Below are positions 23,870 to 31,928 of a DNA stretch of 64,000 nucleotides, one piece after another (the first letter of the stretch is position 1; each line of letters begins with the position of its first letter). A program made the translations under genes and the position numbers. The stretch lies in the NCBI RefSeq assembly GCF_021729135.1, contig NZ_JAJTWW010000001.1, forward strand, positions 434,001 through 498,000. The letters are read 5' to 3'. The notes below the pieces were generated by a model, which was not told the origin of the DNA, did no database searches, and was given only the letters and a program-made list of their open reading frames with translations. The stretch comes from Brevibacterium daeguense. Its GTDB lineage: Bacteria > Actinomycetota > Actinomycetes > Actinomycetales > Brevibacteriaceae.

Positions 23870-25834
23870 TCAGACCCGGACAATGGACGAGGATCGCGGT
23901 TCCGCAGCAGCGGTCAGCGCGGCCTGCTTGGTGCGGGCGGCGCGCAAGCCGTTGGCGATGACGACGACCTCGGCGATCTCGTGCACCAGCACCACGGCGG
24001 CGAGGCCGAGGACGCCGGTGATGGCCAGCGGCAGGAGCACGGCGATGATGGCCAGCGACAGCACGATGTTCTGGTTCATGATCGTCCGGCCGCGACGCGC
24101 GTGGCGCAGCGCCTGCGGGATGAGACGCAGGTCGTGGCCGGTGAATGCGACGTCGGCTGACTCGATCGCGGCGTCCGAGCCGGTTGCTCCCATGGCGATC
24201 CCGACGGTGGCCGAGGCCAGGGCGGGCGCGTCGTTGATGCCGTCGCCGATCATGCCGGTCGGGCGCTCCTTCGCCCACGCCGCGACTGCGGCGGCCTTGT
24301 CCTCGGGACGCAGCTCGGCGCGCACGTCGGAGATGCCCGCGATCCTGGCCAGCGCGTCCGCGGTGCGGGTGTTGTCGCCGGTGAGCATGACGACCTCAAC
24401 GCCCTGCGCTTGAAGGGCAGCGATCGCTTCGGGCGCTTCGGACCGCAACTCGTCGCGGACGCCGACCGCCCCGACCACTGCACCGTCGCGAGCGACCATG
24501 ACGCAGGTCTGCCCGTCGGACTCCATGGCCGCGACCCGGCCGGCCAGCTCGCCGGGGGCGATCCAGCGCGGGCTGCCGACGGTGATCTCGTGGCCGTCCA
24601 CCCGACCGGTCACGCCGTGGCCGGGCTGCTCTGTCACGTCATCCGCCGCGGGCGCCTCGGGCGCGGCAGCGGAGATCGCCGTCGCGAGGGGGTGGGTGCT
24701 GCGCTGCTCCAGTGCCGCCGCCCAGTCCAGGACCTCCTCGTGCGAGGCGCCGGGGACGACTGCGACCTCCGTGACGGCGGGCTCGTTGCGCGTGAGGGTG
24801 CCGGTCTTGTCGACGGCGAGCCGGCGCAGGGAGCCCAGTCGCTCGAACGCGGCCCCGCTCTTGATGATCACCCCGAATCGGCTCGCAGCGCCGATCGCCG
24901 AGACCACGGTCACCGGGACGGCGATCGCCAGCGCGCAGGGCGAGGCGGCCACGAGCACGACGAGGGCGCGGGTGATCCATGTCTGCGGATCGCCGAGCAG
25001 GGAACCGAGGACGCCGACGAGCACGGCGAGGACCATCACTCCGGGCACCAGCGGACGGGCGATCCGGTCCGCGAGGCGGGCCCGTCGACCGCGGTCCTGC
25101 TGGGCCTGCTCGACCAGCCCGACGAGGGTGGTCAGCGAGTTGTCCGTCCCGTCGGCGGTGGCGATGATCTCCAGCGCGCCGGAGGTGTTGATCGACCCGG
25201 CGGCGACCTCGTCGCCTTCGGCGACTTCGACGGGGATCGATTCCCCGGTGATCGCGGAGGTGTCCAGGCTGCTGCTCCCCGACGACACAGCGCCGTCAGT
25301 GGCGACGCGCTCACCGGGGCGGACCCGCAGCACGTCGCCGGCCTCCACCTCGCGGGCGGGGACCTCGACCGCGCCGCCCGCCCTGACCACGGTTGCGGTC
25401 TCGGGGACGAGCTTGAGCAGAGCTCGCAGCCCTGAGCGGGCGCGGTCCATCGCCCTGTCCTCCAACGCCTCGGCGATGGAGTACAGGAATGCCAGAGCGG
25501 CGGCCTCCTCGACGTAGCCGAGGATCACCGCGCCGACGGCGCTGATCGTCATCAGCAGCGAGATCCCCAGCCTGCCCTTGGCGAACAGCCCGCGCAGCGC
25601 GCCGGGGACGAAGGTCCACGCGCCCAGCAGCAGGCCGGTCCAGAACAGCACCAGAGCGGTCACATCGGCGGCGGCGCTTTCCCCTGTCGCCCATTCGGTG
25701 ATCAGCCCGGCGAGGAAGAAGGCGCCCGAGGCGATCGGAGCCAGGATCGTCGGATCGCGCCACCACGGGCGCTCGACCTCCTCGCTGTCCTCCGCCGCGG
25801 CAGGTTTCGAGTGGTCGCAGCAGTCGTCGCTCAT
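23870..25834 (-). CDS. ctpG: Heavy-metal P1B-type ATPase (CtpG-like)
   Basis: 654 residues. Motifs in order: TGES 196-199, SPC 298-300 in the metal-transport helix, DKTGT 342-346 with the phosphorylated Asp, HP of the nucleotide domain, and GDGINDAP. There is no separate N-terminal metal-binding domain, only a short Cys/His segment (DDCCDHSK, residues 3-10). The SPC type pumps Cd/Zn/Pb or Cu; the CmtR-like regulator next to it points to Cd/Pb, as for mycobacterial cmtR-ctpG. ATG overlaps the regulator's stop (ATGA). Confidence 0.88.
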   Translation of the reverse strand: MSDDCCDHSKPAAAEDSEEVERPWWRDPTILAPIASGAFFLAGLITEWATGESAAADVTALVLFWTGLLLGAWTFVPGALRGLFAKGRLGISLLMTISAVGAVILGYVEEAAALAFLYSIAEALEDRAMDRARSGLRALLKLVPETATVVRAGGAVEVPAREVEAGDVLRVRPGERVATDGAVSSGSSSLDTSAITGESIPVEVAEGDEVAAGSINTSGALEIIATADGTDNSLTTLVGLVEQAQQDRGRRARLADRIARPLVPGVMVLAVLVGVLGSLLGDPQTWITRALVVLVAASPCALAIAVPVTVVSAIGAASRFGVIIKSGAAFERLGSLRRLAVDKTGTLTRNEPAVTEVAVVPGASHEEVLDWAAALEQRSTHPLATAISAAAPEAPAADDVTEQPGHGVTGRVDGHEITVGSPRWIAPGELAGRVAAMESDGQTCVMVARDGAVVGAVGVRDELRSEAPEAIAALQAQGVEVVMLTGDNTRTADALARIAGISDVRAELRPEDKAAAVAAWAKERPTGMIGDGINDAPALASATVGIAMGATGSDAAIESADVAFTGHDLRLIPQALRHARRGRTIMNQNIVLSLAIIAVLLPLAITGVLGLAAVVLVHEIAEVVVIANGLRAARTKQAALTAAAEPRSSSIVRV

Positions 25835-26196
25835 GCTCCGGCCTCCTCGGCCGTGTCCCAGCAGCCCGGCACGGAGCACTCCGGGTCCATGCACGGAGCG
25901 TTCTCGTCCACCGCGAGCGTCACGTCCACCAAGGCGGTCAGGGCGGCGGCGATGTGCGGGTCGGCGATCTCGTAGCGCGTCTGGCGGCCCTCGGGCTCGG
26001 CGACCACGATCCCGCAGCCCCGCAGGCAGGACAGATGATTCGAGACGTTTGTCCGCGTCAGATCCAGATCACGGGCGAGCTTCGCGGGGTAGCCCGGTTC
26101 GGAGAGCAGGGACAGGAGGATGCGGGAGCGGGTCGGGTCGGCCATGGCCCGACCGAGCCGGTTCATGACGTCCACCCTCGAAGCAATGGTCAGCAT
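25831..26196 (-). CDS. cmtR: Cd/Pb-sensing ArsR-family repressor, CmtR type
   Basis: 121 residues. Winged-helix ArsR fold with recognition helix TRTNVSNHLSCLRGCG. Cys57, Cys61 and Cys102 fall at the same numbers as the metal ligands of mycobacterial CmtR. Two more cysteines follow (106 and 112), giving extra thiols at the C-terminus. The ATG at 26196 is six bases after a TATAGT -10 box, so the mRNA is probably leaderless. An inverted repeat over the -10 is the likely operator. It heads a two-gene operon with the ATPase. Confidence 0.88.
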   Translation of the reverse strand: MLTIASRVDVMNRLGRAMADPTRSRILLSLLSEPGYPAKLARDLDLTRTNVSNHLSCLRGCGIVVAEPEGRQTRYEIADPHIAAALTALVDVTLAVDENAPCMDPECSVPGCWDTAEEAGA

Positions 26197-26197
26197 C

Positions 26198-26213
26198 CAG
26201 TGACTATACACTG
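26198..26213 (-). promoter_or_regulatory. cmtR promoter -10 and overlapping operator
   Basis: CAGTG (26198-26202) and CACTG (26209-26213) flank six bases that read TATAGT on the minus strand, a good -10 box. Six bases separate that box from the cmtR ATG. Binding of a dimeric repressor would cover the -10 and the start codon. No clear -35 was seen. Confidence 0.65.
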
Positions 26214-26227
26214 AGCGCTGACCTGTC

Positions 26228-26280
26228 GTCGAGCAGGCTTCGCCGCCGTCGAGCAGGCCCCGCCGCCGTCGAGCAGGCCT
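26228..26280 (+). repeat. Tandem 20-bp repeat, about 2.6 copies
   Basis: Units start at 26228, 26248 and 26268 with GTCGAGCAGGC followed by a CGCCGCC-type tail; the third copy is partial. It sits in the 238-bp gap between cmtR and smc, just past the cmtR promoter. The rest of the gap shows only a possible smc -10 (TAGAAT, 26390-26395). Confidence 0.8.
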
Positions 26281-26434
26281 GGCTGCTGGGTCTGCGCCCC
26301 TCCCATGTGTGCCCGCACTGCCGCAAGGCGCCGCGCCACTGTTGCCCGTGGCTCCGGCGAGCTTCGGCAGGCGAGTGCGGCGGGCTGGATAGAATGTGCC
26401 ATCATCCCCCGTCATCCGCCAGGAAGGAGCCGGC

Positions 26435-29400
26435 ATGTACTTGAAGTCGCTGACCATGCGCGGCTTCAAGTCCTTCGCATCCGCCACCCGGATCGAGCTG
26501 GAGCCGGGCATCACGTGCGTCGTCGGCCCGAACGGCTCCGGCAAGTCGAACGTCGTCGACGCTCTGGCCTGGGTGATGGGCGAGCAGGGCGCCAAGAACC
26601 TGCGCGGCGGCAAGATGGACGACGTGATCTTCGCCGGCACCTCCTCCCGGCAGGCGCTCGGCCGCGCCGAGGTGAGCCTGACGATCGACAACACCGACGG
26701 TGCGATCCCGATCGACTACACCGAGGTCACGATCTCCCGGACGCTGTTCCGCACCGGCGGCAGCGAGTATGCCGTCAACGGAGCGCCGGCCCGGCTGCTC
26801 GACATCCAGGAGCTGCTCAACGATTCGGGGCTCGGCAAGGAGATGCACGTCATCGTGGGCCAGGGCCGGCTCGACGAGATCCTGCACGCCGATCCGGTCG
26901 AACGCCGCGGGTTCATCGAGGAGGCGGCCGGCGTCCTCAAGCACCGGCGCCGCAAGGACAAGGCGCTGCGCAAGCTCACGGGCCTGCAGACCAACCTCGA
27001 CCGGCTCGCCGATCTGCGCGCCGAGCTGGCCCGCCAGCTCGGTCCCCTCGGAAGACAGGCCAAGGCCGCGAAGCGAGCGGCGGTCGTCCAGGCGACCCTG
27101 CGCGATGCCTCGGCCCGCCTGCTCGCCGACGACATCGTCCAGGCCCAGGCGCGCCTCGCCTCGGCGGCCGGACCCGAGCAGGCCCCGGTCCGCGCCCGCG
27201 AACTCGAAGCCCGCATCGCCGAACTCGACAGCACCGTCGCCTCGCACGAGGCCGAGCTGAAGAACCACGAGGCCCGCACCGAGACGGTCCGCACCCGGCT
27301 GCGCTCCGCGGGCACCCTCGCGGCTCGGGCCGGCGCCCTGGCCCAGCGAGCGGCCGACCGGGTCGGCTTCCTCCGGCAGATGCCGCCGGAGCGGACGGGC
27401 AATGATTCCCCGGAGACGCTGCGCGAGCGCGGCGCCCGGTTCGCCGCCGAGCTCGCCGACGTGCGCGCCGAGGTCGAGGCACGTCAGACCGCGCTGGCCG
27501 AGCTGACCGAGGCGCGGGATTCCGCCCAGCAACGGCTGCAGGCGGCCGAGACTGCGCTCACGGAGCTGCGCGCACGGATCTCCGCGCAGCTGCGCAAGCG
27601 GGCCGGACTGGAGAGCTCGCGGGAGGTGGCCCGGAAGACGCTCACCGACGCCGAGGCGGGTCTCGCCGAGCTCGATGACGAGGAGTCCCAGCTCGACGAC
27701 CGGCTGGCCGCGGCCCGCACGCGGCTGACGGACGCGCAAGCGGCCGCCGCCTCGACGGAGTCGGGGGAGTCGGAGCTCGACGCCGCGCACGAGGACGCGC
27801 TCGCCCGCCTGCGGGAGCTGGAGGACCGGAACCGCAGCCTGCAGTCGGAGCTCGACACCGCGGAGTCGGAGCTCGGGCGGGCCCGGGCACGCGCTGATGC
27901 GCTGCGGATCGGAACCCGGCTGGCCGCGGAGACCGCCGACATCCTCGACTCCGGAATCAGCGGGGTGCGGGAAGCCGTCGGCAACCTGCTGCGGATCGCC
28001 CCCGGATACGAGACGGCGGTCACGGCAGTGCTCGACCACGTCTCGGAGGCCGTCCTCGTGGATTCCCCGCAGACTGCGCTGGCAGTCCTCGATCACATCG
28101 CCGAGGACTCCCTCGTCGACCTGGCGGTGGCACCCGGATCCACTGCGTCCCCCGACGCAACCGGTGAAGCACCCGCGCCGCCGCCTGCCGATCATCCGCT
28201 GCCGACTGTCGAGGCCGGGGAGCCCATTCCCGTGCGCCGCCTGGTGCGGACCAGCGACCGCGGCCTGTCGGCGCTGCTCGACTCCGCGCTCGCCGAAGTG
28301 GTCACCGCCCCCGACGCCGCGGCCGCGGTCGCGGCGCTGCGGCAGGACCCCGCATGCACCTTCGTGACTCCCACCGGCGAGGTGATCTCGGCCGAGCGGA
28401 TCCGGCGCACCGGGTCGACCGAGGGTGCGCGGATCGCCACTCGAGCGGCATTGGAGGAGACCGAGGAGCAGACCGCCGTGCTCGGCGCGCGGACCCGCGA
28501 ACTCGCCGCCGCGCTGACCGAGCTCGCGCCGGACATCGACACGGCCCGCGCCGCGGTCGACCGAGCGCTGTCCGCACTCCACGAATCGGACGCCCGCATC
28601 ATGGCAGTCGGCGAGGAGCTGTCGCGGGCGGCAGAGGAGGTCGCCGGGCTCGAGGCCTCCCGCACTCGGATCGCCGATTCCCGCCGGCGCCTGACCGCGG
28701 AGGCCGCGACCGCACGGGCGACCCTCGCCAATGCCGAATCCGCGCTCGCGGTCAACAGCGAGACCATCGACAGCGAACCGGACAGCGGCGAGCGGGACGG
28801 ACTCGCCGAGCAGGTCCGCGCGCTCGGCGAGGAGGTGATGGAGGCACGCATCGGACTGCGCGCGGTGGAGGACCGGGCGAAGTTCCTCACCGACCGCGTC
28901 GCCTCCCTCCACCGGCAGGCCGATGCCGAACAGCAGGCCCGCGAGCGCGCCGCCCGAGCCGCCGCCCGCCGCGCCGCTCAGGCCGACAGGGCCGCTGAAC
29001 TCGCCGCCGTCGCCGCATCCCTCGCCGACCACCTGCGGAGCCTGGAGGTCCGGGCGGAGCAGGAGATCGGTGCCGCGCGCGGCCGCCGCGCCGAGCTGGA
29101 GTCGACCCTGGAGCAGACCCGGACCGACCGGCAGCAGCGCGCGGCGGAGCTGGCCGAGCTCACCCGCGCCGAGCACGAGGCGCAGCTGCTGCGGGAGCGC
29201 CACGTGATCCAGCTCGAAGAGCTGACCCGCCGGGCGCAGGCGGAGATCGGGCTGTCGGCAGAACACCTCGTCGAGCAGTTCGGACCGCATCTGCCGGTGC
29301 CCGCCGAGGACGGAGACGTGCCGTTCATCCGCTCCGAGCTCGAGCAGGCCAAGGCGGCGGCCGAGCGGTCGCTGAAGTCGATCGGCCAGGTCAACCCGCT

Positions 29401-29983
29401 CGCCCTCGAGGAGTATGCCGCGCTGACCGAACGCCACGACTTCCTCGAGAAGCAGCTCAACGACATCGAGGACAGCAGGCGCGACCTGCTGGGACTCGTC
29501 AGGGACGTCGACGCGCATGTCCGGGAGGCCTTCACCGCGGCCTTCGCCGACACCCAGCGGGAGTTCGAGGTGATCTTCGCCCGGCTGTTCCCGGGAGGGG
29601 AGGGGTCGCTGAGCCTCACCGACCCGGAGGACATGCTCACCACCGGGGTTGAGGTCCACGCCCGGCCCGCCGGCAAGAAGGTCAAGCGACTCTCGCTGCT
29701 CTCCGGCGGAGAGCGGTCCCTGGTCGCCGTCGCGCTGCTGGTGGCGATCTTCAAGGCGCGGCCCAGCCCCTTCTACGTCATGGACGAGGTGGAGGCCGCT
29801 CTCGACGACGTCAACCTGTCGCGGCTTCTCACCGTCTTCCGCGAGCTGCAGGAGGCCTCCCAGCTCATCGTCATCACACATCAGAAGCGCACCATGGAGA
29901 TCGCGGATGCGCTCTACGGCGTGACGATGTCCGGCGACGGCATCTCCAAGGTCATCTCCCAGCGAATTCACCGCACCGACTGA
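26435..29983 (+). CDS. smc: Chromosome segregation protein SMC
   Basis: 1182 residues, full length. N-terminal Walker A GPNGSGKSN near residue 32, long Ala/Glu/Arg coiled coils, hinge around residues 500-660, second coiled coil, then signature LSGGERSLVAVALL and Walker B YVMDEVEAALDD. It forms the SMC-ScpAB condensin. ATG at 26435 has AAGGAG upstream. In related genomes smc follows mutM closely; here 8 kb of accessory genes intervene. Confidence 0.97.
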   Translation: MYLKSLTMRGFKSFASATRIELEPGITCVVGPNGSGKSNVVDALAWVMGEQGAKNLRGGKMDDVIFAGTSSRQALGRAEVSLTIDNTDGAIPIDYTEVTISRTLFRTGGSEYAVNGAPARLLDIQELLNDSGLGKEMHVIVGQGRLDEILHADPVERRGFIEEAAGVLKHRRRKDKALRKLTGLQTNLDRLADLRAELARQLGPLGRQAKAAKRAAVVQATLRDASARLLADDIVQAQARLASAAGPEQAPVRARELEARIAELDSTVASHEAELKNHEARTETVRTRLRSAGTLAARAGALAQRAADRVGFLRQMPPERTGNDSPETLRERGARFAAELADVRAEVEARQTALAELTEARDSAQQRLQAAETALTELRARISAQLRKRAGLESSREVARKTLTDAEAGLAELDDEESQLDDRLAAARTRLTDAQAAAASTESGESELDAAHEDALARLRELEDRNRSLQSELDTAESELGRARARADALRIGTRLAAETADILDSGISGVREAVGNLLRIAPGYETAVTAVLDHVSEAVLVDSPQTALAVLDHIAEDSLVDLAVAPGSTASPDATGEAPAPPPADHPLPTVEAGEPIPVRRLVRTSDRGLSALLDSALAEVVTAPDAAAAVAALRQDPACTFVTPTGEVISAERIRRTGSTEGARIATRAALEETEEQTAVLGARTRELAAALTELAPDIDTARAAVDRALSALHESDARIMAVGEELSRAAEEVAGLEASRTRIADSRRRLTAEAATARATLANAESALAVNSETIDSEPDSGERDGLAEQVRALGEEVMEARIGLRAVEDRAKFLTDRVASLHRQADAEQQARERAARAAARRAAQADRAAELAAVAASLADHLRSLEVRAEQEIGAARGRRAELESTLEQTRTDRQQRAAELAELTRAEHEAQLLRERHVIQLEELTRRAQAEIGLSAEHLVEQFGPHLPVPAEDGDVPFIRSELEQAKAAAERSLKSIGQVNPLALEEYAALTERHDFLEKQLNDIEDSRRDLLGLVRDVDAHVREAFTAAFADTQREFEVIFARLFPGGEGSLSLTDPEDMLTTGVEVHARPAGKKVKRLSLLSGGERSLVAVALLVAIFKARPSPFYVMDEVEAALDDVNLSRLLTVFRELQEASQLIVITHQKRTMEIADALYGVTMSGDGISKVISQRIHRTD

Positions 29984-30068
29984 CACACGCTCCCCGGGAG
30001 CTCAGCCCTTCACATATACACTTGTCGGAAGATTGATCGAACCCGTTGACCGAAGGAGCGCCACGCCG

Positions 30069-30110
30069 ATGTCCTCTCCTATTGCGATGCGGGGGCCTGG
30101 ATGGATCTAG
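30069..30110 (+). CDS. Possible 13-codon leader ORF
   Basis: ATG at 30069 with GAAGGAG ten bases upstream, ending TAG at 30108-30110. The frame overlaps the start of the following membrane protein gene by ten bases. It could couple translation to the next gene. Evidence is only the good ribosome binding site; it may be meaningless. Confidence 0.3.
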   Translation: MSSPIAMRGPGWI

Positions 30111-30493
30111 GGGCCGGCATCGTCATCTTCATCGCGCTCGCGGTGTCGTTCGGGATCGGATTGGTCATCGTGCTCCTCGTCGCACTTCCCGGACTCCGGG
30201 CCGAAGGCAGGATCAGGCCCAGCGACCGCCAGCTGTTCCGACTGCCCACCGAGTGGACCGGGTTGGACGACGACATCCACGGGTTCTTCGGGCATGATGA
30301 CGACACCTCGCACCTGGCGACCCGTGAGCAGGCAGCCGTCACCGCCATGCGCGAGCACTCGTATGTGCTGCGCCCGCAGCCGAGGCGCCACGCCGCTCCG
30401 CCCCTTGCCACCTTCCGACCGCGGACTCGACACTGGAAGGTGCCCGACACCGGCACCGGCTTCCGGACGACGCTGATTCTGCTGTTCGGCTGA
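30101..30493 (+). CDS. Small membrane-anchored protein of unknown function
   Basis: 130 residues. One hydrophobic segment at about residues 4-31, then a charged cytoplasmic tail with several Arg/His clusters (RPQPRRHAAPP). I do not recognise the family. It lies between smc and ftsY on the same strand. The ATG has only a G-run upstream, so translation may depend on the overlapping 13-codon ORF. Confidence 0.6.
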   Translation: MDLGAGIVIFIALAVSFGIGLVIVLLVALPGLRAEGRIRPSDRQLFRLPTEWTGLDDDIHGFFGHDDDTSHLATREQAAVTAMREHSYVLRPQPRRHAAPPLATFRPRTRHWKVPDTGTGFRTTLILLFG

Positions 30494-30586
30494 ACCGCGC
30501 CCGATCGGGGCCGCACGCAGCGCCGTCCCAGTTCCCTCTCCCCTGAAGTTCCCAATCCGGCCTCACCCGCCGAGTAGGAGTTGATC

Positions 30587-31783
30587 GTGGATCCAGTCAG
30601 CCTCATCGTCATCCTCGGCGCTCTGATCGCCGCGCTGGTGGTCTCCGGAGTCGCCCTCTACGGGCCCCCCAAGCCGAAGAGGCCGGCGGTCGAGGACCTG
30701 CCGACCACCGTTCCCGACCTGACAGCGCCCCCGGAGGAACGGGTGCGCGAGGACGAGCTCGAGGCGCCGGTCGCGGAGCCGGAGACCATCGTCGTCGAGC
30801 AGCCCGAGGCGCCGGCCCGCGAGCTCGAGGTCCCCACCGAACCGCGCACCCGCCTCGCCCGGCTGCGGGCACGGCTGGCGAAGTCGAACAGCGCGCTCGG
30901 CCGCGGCCTGCTCGGCCTGCTCTCCCGCGACACCCTCGATGAGTCCACCTGGGAGGACATCGAGGACACCCTGATCCTCGCCGACCTCGGCGTCGCCCCG
31001 GCCACCGAGCTCGTCGATGCGCTGCGCGAGCGCGTGCGGGTGCTGGGGACCCGCGACCCGGAGGCGGTGCGCGATCTGCTCCGCGAGGAGCTGATCAAGG
31101 TCGTCGATCCCACGATGGACCGCGAGCTCAGCGTCGCTCGCACGGACGGGGATCCGGCGGTCGTGCTGGTCGTGGGCGTCAACGGCTCGGGCAAGACGAC
31201 CACCGTCGGCAAGATCGCCCGCGTGCTCGTCGCCGAGGACAAGTCCGTCCTGCTCGGCGCGGCGGACACGTTCCGCGCGGCCGCCGCCGAGCAGCTGACC
31301 ACCTGGGGTGAACGGGTGGGAGTGGAGACCGTCCGCGGCAGCGAGGGGGCCGACCCCGCATCCGTGGCCTTCAGCGCCGTCGAGCGCGGCATGAAGGAGG
31401 ACACCGACGTCGTCCTCATCGACACCGCCGGGCGGCTGCAGAACAAGAAGGGGCTGATGGACGAGCTCGGCAAGGTCAAGCGGGTCGCGTCCCGCCCGCT
31501 GTCCGACGGCCACGAGCTCGATGAGGTGCTGCTCGTCCTCGACGCCACCACCGGACAGAACGGCATGCAGCAGGCCAAGGTCTTCTCCGAAGCCGTCAAC
31601 ATCACCGGCATCGTGCTGACCAAGCTCGACGGCACCGCCAAGGGCGGAATCGTCGTCGCCGTGCAGCGTGAGCTGGGCGTGCCGGTCAAGCTCATCGGCC
31701 TGGGTGAGGGCGCCGACGACCTCGCGCCCTTCGACGCCGCCGGCTTCGTCGACGCGCTGCTCGCGGACGCAACACAGCTTTAA
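30587..31783 (+). CDS. ftsY: Signal recognition particle receptor FtsY
   Basis: 398 residues. N-terminal hydrophobic helix (residues 2-23), an acidic Pro/Glu-rich linker to about residue 85, then the NG GTPase domain with GVNGSGKTTTVGKIA, DTAGR and TKLDGTAKGG. It docks the SRP-ribosome complex at the membrane. GTG start chosen because AGGAG is six bases upstream; an in-frame TTG at 30581 is too close to it. The intact N-terminal membrane segment is typical of actinobacterial FtsY. Confidence 0.95.
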   Translation: MDPVSLIVILGALIAALVVSGVALYGPPKPKRPAVEDLPTTVPDLTAPPEERVREDELEAPVAEPETIVVEQPEAPARELEVPTEPRTRLARLRARLAKSNSALGRGLLGLLSRDTLDESTWEDIEDTLILADLGVAPATELVDALRERVRVLGTRDPEAVRDLLREELIKVVDPTMDRELSVARTDGDPAVVLVVGVNGSGKTTTVGKIARVLVAEDKSVLLGAADTFRAAAAEQLTTWGERVGVETVRGSEGADPASVAFSAVERGMKEDTDVVLIDTAGRLQNKKGLMDELGKVKRVASRPLSDGHELDEVLLVLDATTGQNGMQQAKVFSEAVNITGIVLTKLDGTAKGGIVVAVQRELGVPVKLIGLGEGADDLAPFDAAGFVDALLADATQL

Positions 31784-31799
31784 CATCCCGGGCGCTCCC

Positions 31800-31837
31800 G
31801 TAACCTCCCGGCAATGTCACCGGTCACACGGGGAAAC
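31800..31837 (+). promoter_or_regulatory. GlnR-like tandem half-sites upstream of amt
   Basis: GTAAC (31800), GCAAT (31811), GTCAC (31823) and GAAAC (31833) are spaced 11, 12 and 10 bases apart, near the GTnAC-N6-GnAAC repeat recognised by actinobacterial GlnR. They lie about 92 bases before the amt ATG in a 145-bp spacer after ftsY. Two of the steps deviate by one base, so the call is tentative. Confidence 0.4.
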
Positions 31838-31928
31838 AGCCGAAGTCGACACTGAATCCAGCGAAGAGCCTCTTCGTCCGGTGGGGGACCGTCCCGCACC
31901 GCTGAGAGTCCGAACGGCTGGAACGAAA

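Noticed and set aside
23369-24160. Coding gene on the plus strand over the cupin, MFS fragment and ATPase end
   Set aside because: The frame crosses real genes on the opposite strand and contains only a short piece of MFS homology, so it is treated as a pseudogene fragment.
26221-26280. CRISPR array
   Set aside because: Units are contiguous 20-mers without spacers, and only about 2.6 copies.
26402-29986. Open frame of more than 1100 codons antisense to smc
   Set aside because: Composition is that of a reverse-strand shadow in high-GC DNA; no domain is recognisable and smc is clearly real.
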